Positions 15,517 through 25,207 of a stretch of DNA of 31,393 nucleotides are shown here, piece by piece. The DNA lies in the NCBI RefSeq assembly GCF_003788695.1, contig NZ_RARA01000026.1, forward strand, positions 115,533 through 146,925. Direction: 5' to 3'. The first letter of the stretch is position 1. Each line of letters begins with the position of its first letter. The notes beneath the pieces are model-generated. The model was given only the letters and a program-made list of their open reading frames with translations, did no database searches and was not told where the DNA came from. The DNA is from Candidatus Cardinium hertigii (GTDB lineage: Bacteria; Bacteroidota; Bacteroidia; Cytophagales_A; Amoebophilaceae). The translations under genes were made by a program, and so were the position numbers.

Positions 15517-16869
15517 TCATATTCTTGCGTCAAATTGTTCGGCAGTAACCGTTTGAGGTACCACAGATATATGCTGCTTGATAAAATTTATAGCTCTATT
15601 TTTACTTAACTCCTGATGTAACTTGATATAAAGCTTACCCTTATCGTGAGCTAACATAGTTATAACAGCTGGATAGATAGTGGAATCATTAAATTCTGAC
15701 TGTGAGTCAACTAATTTATTTTTAATATCATCAGCATAGATGCGTTTTGCCTCATCTATTACCTCTGATTCGGTAACCGTTAAATTATTTTTTCTAACTA
15801 TATTCCCTAATAAAAGCTCCCATCTTACATCTTGCTCAAATGCATTATAGTAGTCCTCTACCTCCTCTGGAGTGGCTACTGGGTTATGAAAGGAAAGCCA
15901 TTTTTTAAGAAACACATCCGGTAAATGAATGGAATTATACTTAAATAGCTCATCACGAAGGTCTTCAAAAAATGTATACGATGCTTCTGTACATTTATCC
16001 AATAAAATAATTTTAGTAATAGCCTCTCTAAAGGAGCTAACTGAGTCCACAACTCCCTTCCCAAATATTAAATTAAAAAGTGTAGGTTCAATAGGAGCTG
16101 GTACAACCTGACTTATTGCATCAATGGTAAACATCATCGGCCCCGCTATATATTTCTTTTTTAGAGTAGCAAATACACCAAAGCTTATACCTAAAATAGC
16201 AGCAAAATGGTTTTTTAGCATCTCTTGTGTTATCATTACCTTAGCACCCACAGAAAGGCCTACTAACGTTTCTCTCAAACCTTCGGGGACATACGCTACA
16301 GAAATACGCAAAGGAAGCGTAACGGTTCCAGCACCCATTTCAAGCGAACCCGACAATATAGCGTCAGCAGTGCTTTCATTAAGATTAACACGCTGACCAT
16401 GAATAAGTTGTAATGCTTCTACAAATTCATCAACCAGTTTCCCTTCTACCTGACTTATCTTAAATTCCGTAACAGAAATATGAGGACCCAATTCAATAGT
16501 AGGGTATTCCATTAAACCAATTTCATAAGAAAAAGTAATACCCTGCTGATTTGGTAGATCTATGTCTATGTCTTGGTCTTGCTTAGGTGTAACCAGTAGC
16601 GGCTCTATAAAAATAGGAATTTGCTCTTGCTCAATGTAATTTTTTAAAGCAGATGCAGCTACTTTTAAAAGCTCTTCAGTAAGAATAGAGCGTCCATACA
16701 TCTTGCTAATCACTTCTACCGGAACAGCTCCCACTCTAAACCCCTTTACACGAACATTCCGCGCATAATGCTTTAGCTGTTTTTCAAAAACAGGCTTATA
16801 ATCAGGTTCATATAATGTAATACAAACAACCCCATGGTTAGGATTAATCTTATTAAACTGAATGTCCAA
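15517..16869 (-). CDS. tig: Trigger factor, ribosome-associated chaperone
   Basis: Trigger factor binds the ribosome exit tunnel and shields nascent chains; it often has peptidyl-prolyl isomerase activity. The 450-residue product has the N-terminal ribosome-binding domain with the signature GFRVGAVP (43-50), a middle FKBP-like region (about 155-240) and a helical C-terminal arm with an EEVEDYYNAFEQDVRWELL stretch typical of the family. Length is close to usual (about 430-450). Sequence is divergent, especially in the PPIase domain, so isomerase activity is uncertain. It lies 67 bp downstream of tRNA-Leu on the same strand. Confidence 0.92.
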   Translation of the reverse strand: MDIQFNKINPNHGVVCITLYEPDYKPVFEKQLKHYARNVRVKGFRVGAVPVEVISKMYGRSILTEELLKVAASALKNYIEQEQIPIFIEPLLVTPKQDQDIDIDLPNQQGITFSYEIGLMEYPTIELGPHISVTEFKISQVEGKLVDEFVEALQLIHGQRVNLNESTADAILSGSLEMGAGTVTLPLRISVAYVPEGLRETLVGLSVGAKVMITQEMLKNHFAAILGISFGVFATLKKKYIAGPMMFTIDAISQVVPAPIEPTLFNLIFGKGVVDSVSSFREAITKIILLDKCTEASYTFFEDLRDELFKYNSIHLPDVFLKKWLSFHNPVATPEEVEDYYNAFEQDVRWELLLGNIVRKNNLTVTESEVIDEAKRIYADDIKNKLVDSQSEFNDSTIYPAVITMLAHDKGKLYIKLHQELSKNRAINFIKQHISVVPQTVTAEQFDARI

Positions 16870-16936
16870 CGTAAAGCAGATTTAAAAAATTAAAAAAACA
16901 AAAAGAATGCCCTTATTCCCATACAAATAAATCAAG

Positions 16937-17018
16937 TACGGATGAAGGGACTCGAACCCCCACACCTTACGGTACTAGATCCTAAGTCTAGCGCGTCTAC
17001 CAATTCCGCCACATCCGC
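16937..17018 (-). tRNA. tRNA-Leu (anticodon UAG)
   Basis: The minus strand folds as a class II tRNA. The acceptor GCGGATG pairs with CATCCGT (G1-U72 wobble) with discriminator A. The D-arm is TGGCGGAATTGGTAGACGC. The anticodon stem CTAGA/TCTAG encloses loop CTTAGGA, giving anticodon TAG. A variable arm (TACCGTAAGGTG) precedes the T-loop GGTTCGAGTCC. CCA is not encoded. It reads CUN leucine codons. Confidence 0.96.
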
Positions 17019-17205
17019 GCATACCACAAGCCAATCGGCGTCCATAGGACAAATATAGGAAAAACAAATTTTATGACAACCTTTTTTGCGCTATATTTCC
17101 TAGCTATTGCATCAAAGCAACCTTTAGGTACAAACCTCACCATACGAACCTCATCTAAACTGCCATTGATCTATTCTATCACAATGCCTATTGCATGCAT
17201 AGGAA

Positions 17206-18954
17206 TCACTCAATATCAATTGTATAAGGAAGCATTGCCTGTAATGGCTGACGGTTATGTATCATTTTCAACTGGTTAAGTATCGGATATTCCTTGGCCA
17301 CAGCAGCAAACGCTTCCATTTTTACATTACTATTGCCGGTAATGTAGGAAAACAACTGTTCCGATTTTGTTTTACAGCGAGGCATATAACAAATATCATA
17401 GGGCCCTACCAAACTGGCTAGTTCTGCAGCCTTAGCAACCGCTACTTCAAGACCTCCTAATGCATCTACTAATCCATTACTTTGCGCCAATCTACCAGTA
17501 TATACTTTACCAGAAGCTAATTTTTTTACTTGCTCTACATCTAGCTTACGCCCCTGGGCCACCTTATGGAGAAAAGTTTCATAACTAGTCTGCAACATTT
17601 TATACATACATTTAGATTCGGATGGTAAACAACTTGTCCTAGGATTTAAAAAATCCGCAGAAAGAGCTGTTTTTACTACATCCCTCTCAATACCTATTCT
17701 CTGCATCAATTTAGTTGGATCAAGTAATAGAAACCAAATACCAATAGAACCTGTAATAGTCGTAGGCTGAGCAAAAATATAGTGGCAAGGGGCGGCAATA
17801 TAGTAACCCCCAGAAGCAGCTATATCAGACATAGAAGCTACAACCGGTTTAACTTTTGTAAGCTCCTCTATTGCTTTCCACATATTGTCTGAAGGTAGTA
17901 CATATCCTCCTGGTGAATTGATACGCAATACCAATGCCTTTATAGTAGCATCTTCCTGAATAGCTTGCATGGTTTTTACAAAATCACGATCACCCACATA
18001 ACCAGAGATAGTCGGACCAGATATAATTTCCCCTTCTACCACTACCACAGCTATTTTATTAACTACACCCGTTTGTTTTTTCGTAGGTGCATAATACTTG
18101 TAATGAATAAAAGATGGATCTGCTTTACCCGTTAGCTTATGGAGCTGTTCTTTGAGTAATTTTTTGGCCTCTACTTCATAATCTACTCTCGTAACCAGGT
18201 TGGCATGAAGGGCATCATTGGGTAATATTGCAGAAAGGTTATTAGCAAACTCCTTCAGGTCGGGAACCTGTATATTTCTAGACAAACCTATGTTGGATAA
18301 AAAATGTTCATAGCAGCAAGAAAGATAGGCCTCCGTTTGTCGTCTACTCTCCTCACTCATTTTATTCAAATAGTAAGGCTCTACTGCGCTTTTGTAATCT
18401 CCAATGCGAAAAACTATTGGTTTTATAGAAATATTTTCAAAAAACTGCGTATAAAAATTAATAGTTGCAGACAAACCCTTAAAATCCAAATAACCACTAG
18501 GATTCATTATAATTTCATCTGCTACAGAAGCTAAATAATAAGATTTATTTGTATAGTTATCTCCATATGCTACAATGGTTTTTCCCTTCTTTTTAAAGTC
18601 CAACAAAATTTCTCTAATTTCTTCTAAAGTAGCCCATCCTGCAGATAAATACGATAACTTTAAGTAAATAGCGTTAATACAATTATCCTCTGTTGCTTGT
18701 CGAATCGTTCTTTTAATGACCCGTAAATCAGACATCCCGGAATTAAAGCTACACAACGAACTGGGAACCCATTCAGCCATCTGCCCCCCTATATGCAATT
18801 CTAATACTGAATTCTTTTTTACCTCTGTAGGGGAAATAGGAGCAGACCAATATTGTAGTAATAGAAAAAATACTATAGATACAAAAGATAGTGCCGCTAC
18901 CCAGCAACCCAGTACAACGGTAAAAACCTGTTTACAAAAGCAAGCTATTTTCAT
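17206..18954 (-). CDS. sppA: Signal peptide peptidase SppA (long form)
   Basis: SppA is an inner-membrane serine protease that degrades cleaved signal peptides. The 582-residue product is the long, two-domain form (E. coli about 618). It has an N-terminal membrane segment (about 11-34). The general base Lys188 lies in GDYKSAVEPY, matching the E. coli YKSAVEP motif, and the nucleophile Ser381 in DIAASGGYYIAA. GGYV and INSPGG around 345-352 form the ClpP-like fold. Both catalytic residues are present, so it should be active. It precedes tRNA-Leu and tig on the same strand. Confidence 0.95.
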   Translation of the reverse strand: MKIACFCKQVFTVVLGCWVAALSFVSIVFFLLLQYWSAPISPTEVKKNSVLELHIGGQMAEWVPSSLCSFNSGMSDLRVIKRTIRQATEDNCINAIYLKLSYLSAGWATLEEIREILLDFKKKGKTIVAYGDNYTNKSYYLASVADEIIMNPSGYLDFKGLSATINFYTQFFENISIKPIVFRIGDYKSAVEPYYLNKMSEESRRQTEAYLSCCYEHFLSNIGLSRNIQVPDLKEFANNLSAILPNDALHANLVTRVDYEVEAKKLLKEQLHKLTGKADPSFIHYKYYAPTKKQTGVVNKIAVVVVEGEIISGPTISGYVGDRDFVKTMQAIQEDATIKALVLRINSPGGYVLPSDNMWKAIEELTKVKPVVASMSDIAASGGYYIAAPCHYIFAQPTTITGSIGIWFLLLDPTKLMQRIGIERDVVKTALSADFLNPRTSCLPSESKCMYKMLQTSYETFLHKVAQGRKLDVEQVKKLASGKVYTGRLAQSNGLVDALGGLEVAVAKAAELASLVGPYDICYMPRCKTKSEQLFSYITGNSNVKMEAFAAVAKEYPILNQLKMIHNRQPLQAMLPYTIDIE

Positions 18955-19073
18955 TATGTGTTTGACAATTAAGTGTTTATAAAACTAATCGATTGGGTAC
19001 GCACAAAGATTCTAAAAAAAAGATCTATTTTGCCCTTTTAAATCCCTCCTCTTAATAACACGTTAGTATAACG

Positions 19074-19147
19074 TGGGCCTGCGCGGACTTGAACCACGGA
19101 CCTCTACATTATCAGTGTAGCGCTCTAACCAGCTGAGCTACAGGCCC
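19074..19147 (-). tRNA. tRNA-Ile (anticodon GAU)
   Basis: The minus strand folds as a cloverleaf: acceptor GGGCCTG/CAGGCCC, D-arm TAGCTCAGCTGGTTAGAGC, anticodon stem CTACA/TGTAG with loop CTGATAA giving anticodon GAT, and T-arm with GGTTCAAGTCC. Discriminator A; CCA not encoded. It stands alone, not inside an rRNA operon where this tRNA often lies. Confidence 0.96.
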
Positions 19148-19227
19148 TTTCCGTACAAAAAAATAGTATATGGCTACTACCATCATAACTATTTATTTCT
19201 GAATAGAACGTATTATCTTAAATTAAG

Positions 19228-19254
19228 ATAAAAAGTGCTATACCACGATAGCAC
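19228..19254 (-). terminator. Rho-independent terminator of the permease-proS unit
   Basis: A perfect 7-bp stem GTGCTAT/ATAGCAC with a 6-base loop (19235-19254) is followed on the minus strand by TTTTTAT. It lies about 105 bp after the stop of the permease gene and before tRNA-Ile, as expected for a transcript end. Confidence 0.7.
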
Positions 19255-19360
19255 AAGATAATATATTTTTATTATATAATTAAAAATTAAGTTGAAAATC
19301 ATGAATCAATTTTACTGATCCATATCCCTCACAAAGTGCTCATATTGCCAAGGTTTAATT

Positions 19361-20602
19361 TTATAAAGAAGATTCCATAAACGCCTCTAGGATTGTTTTT
19401 TGCTTTAGCAAAGCAATAGCAAAATATAAGACCATACAGATCGTACCTACGATAAGTAGATTTGAGAATAGTATTACTTTCCAATTCCAATAAATGGGTA
19501 CATAATGCATATAGTAAAGAGTTGGTTCAAGACTAATACACCTATAGTAATATTGTACAAAACATACAGCTAGGCCTAAGATATTGCCATATACCATTCC
19601 CCCAAATAGGGTACGCAAACTATTACAAAGCATAATGAGATTAATTTGCCAAGCATGCGCTCCCAAAGCTTTTAATATCCCTACCATATAGCTACGCTCC
19701 ATAAGTTGAATCATTACTGTCGCAACCATAGTAAATCCTGCTATTAACAATATAAACACAATAAAAATAAGGGTGTTTTTTTGAATAATAGCCAACCAAT
19801 CATACAAACGAGCATATTTTTGCTCCGTACTTGTAAGCTGTAGGTCACGCTCTATAAATGACAGCATCTTCTCTTTTAGTGCTTTGGTAGGAGAAACACC
19901 CTTTTTCAGAAAAATTTCATATCCATTTACTATTGCTGGCGCCCAATTATTCAAACGCTGCATCAGTCGCATATCACAAAAAGTCAAATGGGCATCTATC
20001 TCCTGTAAATAGGTACAATATATGCCCACAATCTTTAATTTTCGAAAACGTACCGTAGGATGTATAGTATACACTCCTACCCTATCGCCTAATTGAATAG
20101 ATAATTTTTGGGCAAGATGGGAACTAATTACCAATTCATTTTGATACCCAGCTTCACTTAAATTGGGAAGCCTTCCTGCTATTAAATAGTCTTCCAATTC
20201 TGTATGTGCAATCATTGGATCCAGCCCTTTGCATCCTACTCCCTCTACATCTGTTTTGGTATGAATAAGCATAGGTTTCTGAACAAATGCTGTCATTTTT
20301 TTAATTTCCCTAGGCAAATTAAGCATCAAACCCTTCACCTGACCGGTGTGTAGCGATGTTAATGCATAAGGCGCACTATTATATTTGGTAATTTCAAAAT
20401 GTCCAGCAAAAGAAACCAATTTTTTTTTAATTTCTGCTTTAAAACCAAGCATCACCATGGAAGCAATCAGTATAGAAGCAGTCCCTATAGCAATGCTTAA
20501 CGTAACAATTTTATGTATAGAAATAGAAAAAGTAACCTGGATCCCTTTCCTCATTCGTTTTAGAACAAGTGTAATAAAGCAAATAGATGAAGAGGCTAGC
20601 AT
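19361..20602 (-). CDS. FtsX-like ABC permease (LolC/LolE type)
   Basis: The 413-residue product has one N-terminal transmembrane helix (about 32-52), a large periplasmic domain (about 55-265), and three C-terminal helices (about 275-298, 326-350, 377-398) with the coupling motif ERSYMVGILKALGA. This is the MacB/FtsX topology of LolC/LolE-type permeases, which extract lipoproteins from the inner membrane for outer-membrane sorting. The ATPase (LolD-like) is not adjacent. The gene lies 14 bp after proS, so both are probably co-transcribed. The exact start may be internal (Met17, MRKGIQ). Numerous predicted lipoproteins in this window would be natural cargo; that link is inference. Confidence 0.85.
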   Translation of the reverse strand: MLASSSICFITLVLKRMRKGIQVTFSISIHKIVTLSIAIGTASILIASMVMLGFKAEIKKKLVSFAGHFEITKYNSAPYALTSLHTGQVKGLMLNLPREIKKMTAFVQKPMLIHTKTDVEGVGCKGLDPMIAHTELEDYLIAGRLPNLSEAGYQNELVISSHLAQKLSIQLGDRVGVYTIHPTVRFRKLKIVGIYCTYLQEIDAHLTFCDMRLMQRLNNWAPAIVNGYEIFLKKGVSPTKALKEKMLSFIERDLQLTSTEQKYARLYDWLAIIQKNTLIFIVFILLIAGFTMVATVMIQLMERSYMVGILKALGAHAWQINLIMLCNSLRTLFGGMVYGNILGLAVCFVQYYYRCISLEPTLYYMHYVPIYWNWKVILFSNLLIVGTICMVLYFAIALLKQKTILEAFMESSL

Positions 20603-20616
20603 ACATATACCTACAG

Positions 20617-22092
20617 TTAATACGCTCGTGCAAAAACAACGCGTCTTTTAGAAGGTTTACCTGAGTAAATACAACTCCCTCTCTCCTCTTCCCCATCTAA
20701 GGGAATACAACGAATAGTAGCTTTGGTTTCCGCCTTAATTTTTTCTTCTGTTGCTGTAGTACCATCCCAATGCGCAAATAGAAAACCACCTTTGCCAGCC
20801 ATAAGCGTTTTAAAAGTAGTATAGTCCTCTACAAATAGGGTATGCTGCTGCTGGAGAGCAAGTGCACGTCGATAGAGATTTTCCTGTATTTCTTCTAACC
20901 AACCCATAACCTGTTCGACTAAACCGTCCATAGCAATGGTGATTTTTTCTTTTGTATCCCTACGTGCCAATTCAACCGTCTTATTCTGTAAATCCGTAGG
21001 GCCTAGCACAATGCGAATAGGAACCCCCTTTTGTTCATATTCAGCAAATTTATAACCTGGCTTGCGCGTATCTCTATCATCTAGCTTCACGCTAATGCCC
21101 TTGGTAATCAATACCGCTTGAAGTAGGGACATCTGCGCAACTACTAGAGAACGTTCTGCTTCTGTTTTATAGATCGGTATGATCACTACCTGTATAGGCG
21201 CAATTTTAGGAGGCAGCACCAAACCATCATCATCGGAATGCATCATAATCAATGCACCCATAAGACGTGTGGTAATACCCCAAGAAGTACCCCATACATA
21301 CTCACGTAGACCAGCTTGATTGGTAAAGGTTACATCAAAGGCTTTGGCAAAGCGTTGGCCCAAATAATGGGAGGTACCCAATTGTAGCGCTTTTCCATCC
21401 TGTAGAAGTACTTCAATTGTATAGGTCATTTCTGCACCAGCGAAACGCTCATGAGCTGTTTTAATACCTTTTATTACAGGAATGGCTATATAGTCTCTAA
21501 TAATACCCTCATAGAGATGTAACATCTGCAAAGCTTCTGCTTCTGCCTCGGTCTGCGTAGCATGAGCGGTATGGCCTTCTTGCCATAAAAACTCTGTAGT
21601 ACGTAAAAAAAGCCTAGGGCGCATTTCCCAACGGACTACATTACACCATTGGTTAAGCAAAATAGGGAGATCTCTATAAGACTGAATCCAATTTTTGTAA
21701 GTACTCCATATAATGGCTTCGGAAGTAGGACGTACAATAAGTTCCTCTTCTAATTGAGCAGCAGGATCCACAACGATATCCCGCCCATTTTCTGCTATTT
21801 TTAAGCGATAATGGGTAACCACGGCGCATTCTTTCGCAAAACCTTCTACGTGGCTAGCCTCTCTGCTTAAGAAAGATTTTGGAATCAATAAGGGGAAATA
21901 GCCATTTACATGGCCTGTTTCTTTAAAAGCTTTATCCAAAATATTTTGCAGCTTTTCCCAAATGGCATAGCCATAAGGCTTAATAATCATACAGCCACGT
22001 ACAGGAGCATTTTCTGCAAGATCTGCACGTACTACTAGTTCGTTATACCAAGCTGAAAAATTGGATGATCTGATAGGTAAAGGAGTATGCAT
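20617..22092 (-). CDS. proS: Prolyl-tRNA synthetase, short (archaeal/eukaryote-like) form
   Basis: ProRS charges tRNA-Pro. The product has class II motif 1 ([17 protein letters not shown]), motif 2 ([20 protein letters not shown], then [21 protein letters not shown]), motif 3 ([20 protein letters not shown]) and the anticodon-binding domain with [12 protein letters not shown]. It lacks the editing insertion of bacterial-type ProRS, so it is the archaeal type (ProS3). The start chosen is [15 protein letters not shown], giving 491 residues. An upstream in-frame ATG at 22164 would lie inside the RNase P RNA and add a hydrophobic tail, so it is rejected. Confidence 0.96.
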   Translation of the reverse strand: MHTPLPIRSSNFSAWYNELVVRADLAENAPVRGCMIIKPYGYAIWEKLQNILDKAFKETGHVNGYFPLLIPKSFLSREASHVEGFAKECAVVTHYRLKIAENGRDIVVDPAAQLEEELIVRPTSEAIIWSTYKNWIQSYRDLPILLNQWCNVVRWEMRPRLFLRTTEFLWQEGHTAHATQTEAEAEALQMLHLYEGIIRDYIAIPVIKGIKTAHERFAGAEMTYTIEVLLQDGKALQLGTSHYLGQRFAKAFDVTFTNQAGLREYVWGTSWGITTRLMGALIMMHSDDDGLVLPPKIAPIQVVIIPIYKTEAERSLVVAQMSLLQAVLITKGISVKLDDRDTRKPGYKFAEYEQKGVPIRIVLGPTDLQNKTVELARRDTKEKITIAMDGLVEQVMGWLEEIQENLYRRALALQQQHTLFVEDYTTFKTLMAGKGGFLFAHWDGTTATEEKIKAETKATIRCIPLDGEEERGSCIYSGKPSKRRVVFARAY

Positions 22093-22121
22093 AGTAGCTA
22101 AATATAATGAATAACACAATA

Positions 22122-22537
22122 TAAAGAAAAACAAGCCTATAAGCCGGGTTCTGTAGTACACCATTGTGCACCGCTTGTCATTTATCTGGGGCCATAATCA
22201 CTCATGACCTCTAGCAGCCTACCCACATACCCTTTTCTTCGAAAAGAAAAAACGGACGAGCAACCCGTTACACTACTATAGCATAGGTATGCCTATTTGG
22301 CCTTGCAATCCCTAAGGTTTACCCTGCCTCTATTGTCACCAATAGAGCGGTGAGCACTTACCTCCCCTTTTCACCCTTACTTTCTATAATTACTAGAAAG
22401 CGGTTTATTTTCTGTGGCACTTGCTGTCACATGGAAGTTTCCCATATGCCTTCCTGTTAGGAAGTAGGGCGCTCTGTATTGCCCGGACTTTCCTCTTGGA
22501 CTTAGTTACCCAAGCGACAAGCCAGCTTGTTTTTCTA
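22122..22537 (-). ncRNA. rnpB: RNase P RNA (class A)
   Basis: The minus strand carries the universal RNase P core: AGAGGAAAGTCCGGGC near the 5' side (about 22480-22497) and ACAGAACCCGGCTTATAG near the 3' side (about 22134-22151). These form P4 and the flanking conserved region. The ends AGAAAAACAAGC (5', near 22526-22537) and GCTTGTTTTTCTT (3', near 22122-22134) pair to form P1. Boundaries are approximate. It cleaves 5' leaders from tRNA precursors. It lies 30 bp upstream of the proS start on the same strand. Confidence 0.93.
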
Positions 22538-22816
22538 TTTTTTATTTATCTACCATATAAAACAATCGATTCCAACGGATACAAATTGTCTATTGCAATG
22601 GCCTCATCATACATTATGACGTATCCGTCAGTGAAGGGATACATATTAACAAATTGAGCCATATTGTTATGTCTCACTTACTGTAGGGAATGAGCCGCTA
22701 AAATAATAATGCTAAAAAAAATAAATTCTAAAAACTCAAGTTAAGTTAACGATTTTCTCCATGAGGGGAAAGTTCAATATGGATGACTAAGTTTATTTTT
22801 CTATTGTAACGGTCTC

Positions 22817-24370
22817 CTAGTGAAGCTCTATCTCCTCTTGATTCTTATTGATGAATTTATAATCTGTTACGGCCATAGAAGAGTCTTCAATCAAGGTAAC
22901 CCATCTCCCATATTTCAAGAACCATTTAACCCTTTTAGACATCCAATTTTTAGTGAAATAGGCATATAGGTAGGGATGCAACAAAAGTTTTATACCTGCT
23001 TCATTTTGATTCATTAAAACAAGGCGTAAGTCTTCTTCAATTCTTTCTGATACCAATATAGAAGCATCGATCTTACCCGTTCCATTGCAAGATGGACAAA
23101 GTTCCCTGGTTACTAAATTCATTTCTGGCCGTGCCCTCTGCCGTGTGATTTGCATGACGCTAAATTTTGATAAAGGTAAAACAGAGGCTTTGGCTCGATC
23201 TTCTTTCATAAACTCTTTCATTTTTTGATAAAGTAGTCTACGCTCTTCCAAATCTTTTATGTCTATAAAGTCCACTACTATAATCCCTCCCATATCTCGC
23301 AAGCGTAATTGCCGGGCAATTTCTCGAGCAGCAGCCAAATTTACATTTAAGGCCATTTTCTCCTGCCCCTCTTCATCTACCGATCTGTTTCCACTATTTA
23401 CGTCAATAACGTGCATAGCTTCGGTATGCTCAATAACTAAATACCCGCCTCCTTCTATACCAACGGTTTGACCAAAGAGCGTTTTCAATTGTCGCTCTAT
23501 ACCTAATTGCTCAAAAAGTTTGACTTTACTTTGATGGAATTTAAGAATCTTCTCCTTGTCAGGTGCAATAGCATGTATATACTGTTTGATTTCACTATAT
23601 AGCAGCTTGTCATCCACTATTATACTGTCGAAAGTTTCATTAAGCATATCCCGCAGAATAGTATAGGCTCTATTTACTTCTCCTATAATTTTTTCGCCAG
23701 GCAGTGCAGTTGCCAATTGCGCCATTCCTTTCTTCCACTTATCGATAAGATCCCTTAGATCACCATCTAAAGTAGCCACATCGATTCCTTTAGCCACAGT
23801 ACGCACAATTACACCAAAGTTTTTGGGTTTAATGGAGACGAGCAAACGATGTAATCGATCTCGCTCTTCAGCATTGGTAATTTTTTTGGAAATTCCAATG
23901 GTATCTACAAAAGGCGTTAATATAATATAACGGCCAGGTAAAGATAATTCAGAAGATATACGTGGCCCCTTGGTTGAAATCGGCTCTTTTACTATTTGAA
24001 CCAAAACTTCTTGTCCTTTTGTAAGCAGATCTCCAATTTTGCCAAGTTTATCTATATATGGCTCAATTACAAATTCACTCAAAGTGTCTACATTACCCTG
24101 CTGATGTCTAACCAATCGAACAGCCTTTTGTAAAGAAGCGAATTGCGGACTAAGATCCAAATAATGCAAAAAAGCATCTTTATTGTATCCTACATCCACA
24201 AAACTAGCATTTAAATTAGGTACTATTTTTTTAATAGTACCCAGATAAATATCGCCTACCGTGAATTTGTTATCTTCCCTATCTATGTGATATTCAAAAA
24301 GTTTTCCATCTTTAAGTAATGCTATCCTGCAATTATTATTCGTACTATTAATTACTAATTCGTTACCCAC
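22817..24370 (-). CDS. rng: Ribonuclease G
   Basis: RNase G/E endonucleases process rRNA and mRNA. The 517-residue product has an N-terminal S1-like RNA-binding region (about 36-125, GDIYLGTIKKIVPNLNASFV), the catalytic DNase-I-like domain with Asp323 in HVIDVNSGN and Asp367 in GGIIVVDFIDI (metal ligands in the family), and the zinc-link CPSC (425-428). Its length fits RNase G without an RNase E-type C-terminal scaffold. A 30-residue mS38-like gene lies 142 bp upstream on the same strand, an arrangement consistent with co-transcription. Confidence 0.96.
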   Translation of the reverse strand: MGNELVINSTNNNCRIALLKDGKLFEYHIDREDNKFTVGDIYLGTIKKIVPNLNASFVDVGYNKDAFLHYLDLSPQFASLQKAVRLVRHQQGNVDTLSEFVIEPYIDKLGKIGDLLTKGQEVLVQIVKEPISTKGPRISSELSLPGRYIILTPFVDTIGISKKITNAEERDRLHRLLVSIKPKNFGVIVRTVAKGIDVATLDGDLRDLIDKWKKGMAQLATALPGEKIIGEVNRAYTILRDMLNETFDSIIVDDKLLYSEIKQYIHAIAPDKEKILKFHQSKVKLFEQLGIERQLKTLFGQTVGIEGGGYLVIEHTEAMHVIDVNSGNRSVDEEGQEKMALNVNLAAAREIARQLRLRDMGGIIVVDFIDIKDLEERRLLYQKMKEFMKEDRAKASVLPLSKFSVMQITRQRARPEMNLVTRELCPSCNGTGKIDASILVSERIEEDLRLVLMNQNEAGIKLLLHPYLYAYFTKNWMSKRVKWFLKYGRWVTLIEDSSMAVTDYKFINKNQEEIELH

Positions 24371-24512
24371 GCGCTCATTTGTTTACGTTTTTACAGAAAC
24401 CTAAAAACAGAAAGCAATTAGTAGCGTATCTAGGTATGTATAATATAAATAGCCAAGCAATAAAGATCATAATGATTCCCTGCCATTGATTTATAATAGA
24501 TAAAAATGCTAT

Positions 24513-24605
24513 CTATTTTTTATTTTTATGTCTATTTAACCTAAGGCGTTTTTTACGCTTATGTGTAGCTACCTTTTGTCTTTTTCTTTTTCTACCACAA
24601 GGCAT
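24513..24605 (-). CDS. Small mS38/COX24-like basic protein
   Basis: A 30-residue frame, MPCGRKRKRQKVATHKRKKR followed by LRLNRHKNKK, ends at a TAG. It matches the short basic protein annotated in many Bacteroidetes as an AURKAIP1/COX24-domain protein, related to mitoribosomal mS38 and to bS22-type small ribosomal proteins. Such proteins are expected to bind the small ribosomal subunit near the decoding region; that role is inferred from the family. The composition is over half Lys/Arg/His. It lies upstream of rng on the same strand. Confidence 0.88.
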   Translation of the reverse strand: MPCGRKRKRQKVATHKRKKRLRLNRHKNKK

Positions 24606-24705
24606 TTTAATAAGATTTCGTAAGTTATAATATAATATATCTTTATGGAGCAGAAAAAGTCGCTTTCCTATACCCTTAAAAAATTAAGCCAGGGGACGCT
24701 ACTCT

Positions 24706-24747
24706 TTTAGGTTTGATACCGTATCAAATGTACTTGATACGCCTAAA
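24706..24747. promoter_or_regulatory. Compound palindrome with two alternative hairpins
   Basis: Bases 24712-24728 form TTTGATAC-C-GTATCAAA, and bases 24720-24741 form CGTATCAA-ATGTAC-TTGATACG. They share one arm, so they are mutually exclusive. An outer stem TTTAGG/CCTAAA (24706-24711, 24742-24747) can enclose either. It lies about 100 bp upstream of the mS38-like start. No U run follows on either strand, so it is not an ordinary terminator. It could be an operator or a switching leader structure. Confidence 0.5.
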
Positions 24748-24941
24748 TTCCGTCACTCCATGCGACATGACTTGGGCATGCGCCTCTCTCCAAATTTACT
24801 GTTTTTTTATTTAAATACATAAGTATTAAGCCATCATTTTAAATAAAACAGCCCTATCTTAACTTTTTGCGTTATTATTTCTTAAATATTACAAGGTCGT
24901 TACAATAAAAAATTACAACGATTGTGTTATACACATTCAGA

Positions 24942-25077
24942 GTAGCCGTTCACTTGCGTGGTCGCCATATTTTATAGATTACTGAATTTTTCTATTCACA
25001 GCTTTGTTCAAGGCGCATTTTTTATGATCTTGCATTATTGCGCTATTTCTAATTGGCTACACGACTGAACGGATACG
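24942..25077 (+). mobile_element. MITE-like repeat, copy R3 with both ends
   Basis: The left end GTAGCCGTTCACTTGCGTGG and the reverse complement of the right end (CCGTTCAGTCGTGTAGCC) resemble each other, giving imperfect terminal inverted repeats. The interior shares CCATATTTTATAGATTA with R2 and ATCTTGCATTATTGCGCTAT with R1 and R4. It lacks the central hairpin part of R1/R2, so it is an internally deleted copy of 136 bp. It has no coding capacity. Confidence 0.7.
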
Positions 25078-25207
25078 AATTTGTTTCTATTGGAATAGCT
25101 TATATATTTTTAAAAACTACATAAAACAATTATATGCGCTTAGACAAAGAACGTATTATTTTAATTATCCTTTGAGAAGTTGATATACTAAACAGTTAAT
25201 GATTTAT

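Noticed and set aside
17073..17279. Plus-strand 68-residue frame between sppA and tRNA-Leu
   Set aside because: It overlaps the 3' end of sppA, has no recognisable pattern, and looks like a chance frame.
22093..22164. 24-residue N-terminal extension of ProRS
   Set aside because: It runs into the RNase P RNA and encodes a hydrophobic stretch foreign to ProRS; the start at 22092 fits the family.
22421..22657. Plus-strand 78-residue frame over the RNase P RNA
   Set aside because: It is antisense to a structured RNA and has no protein-like features.
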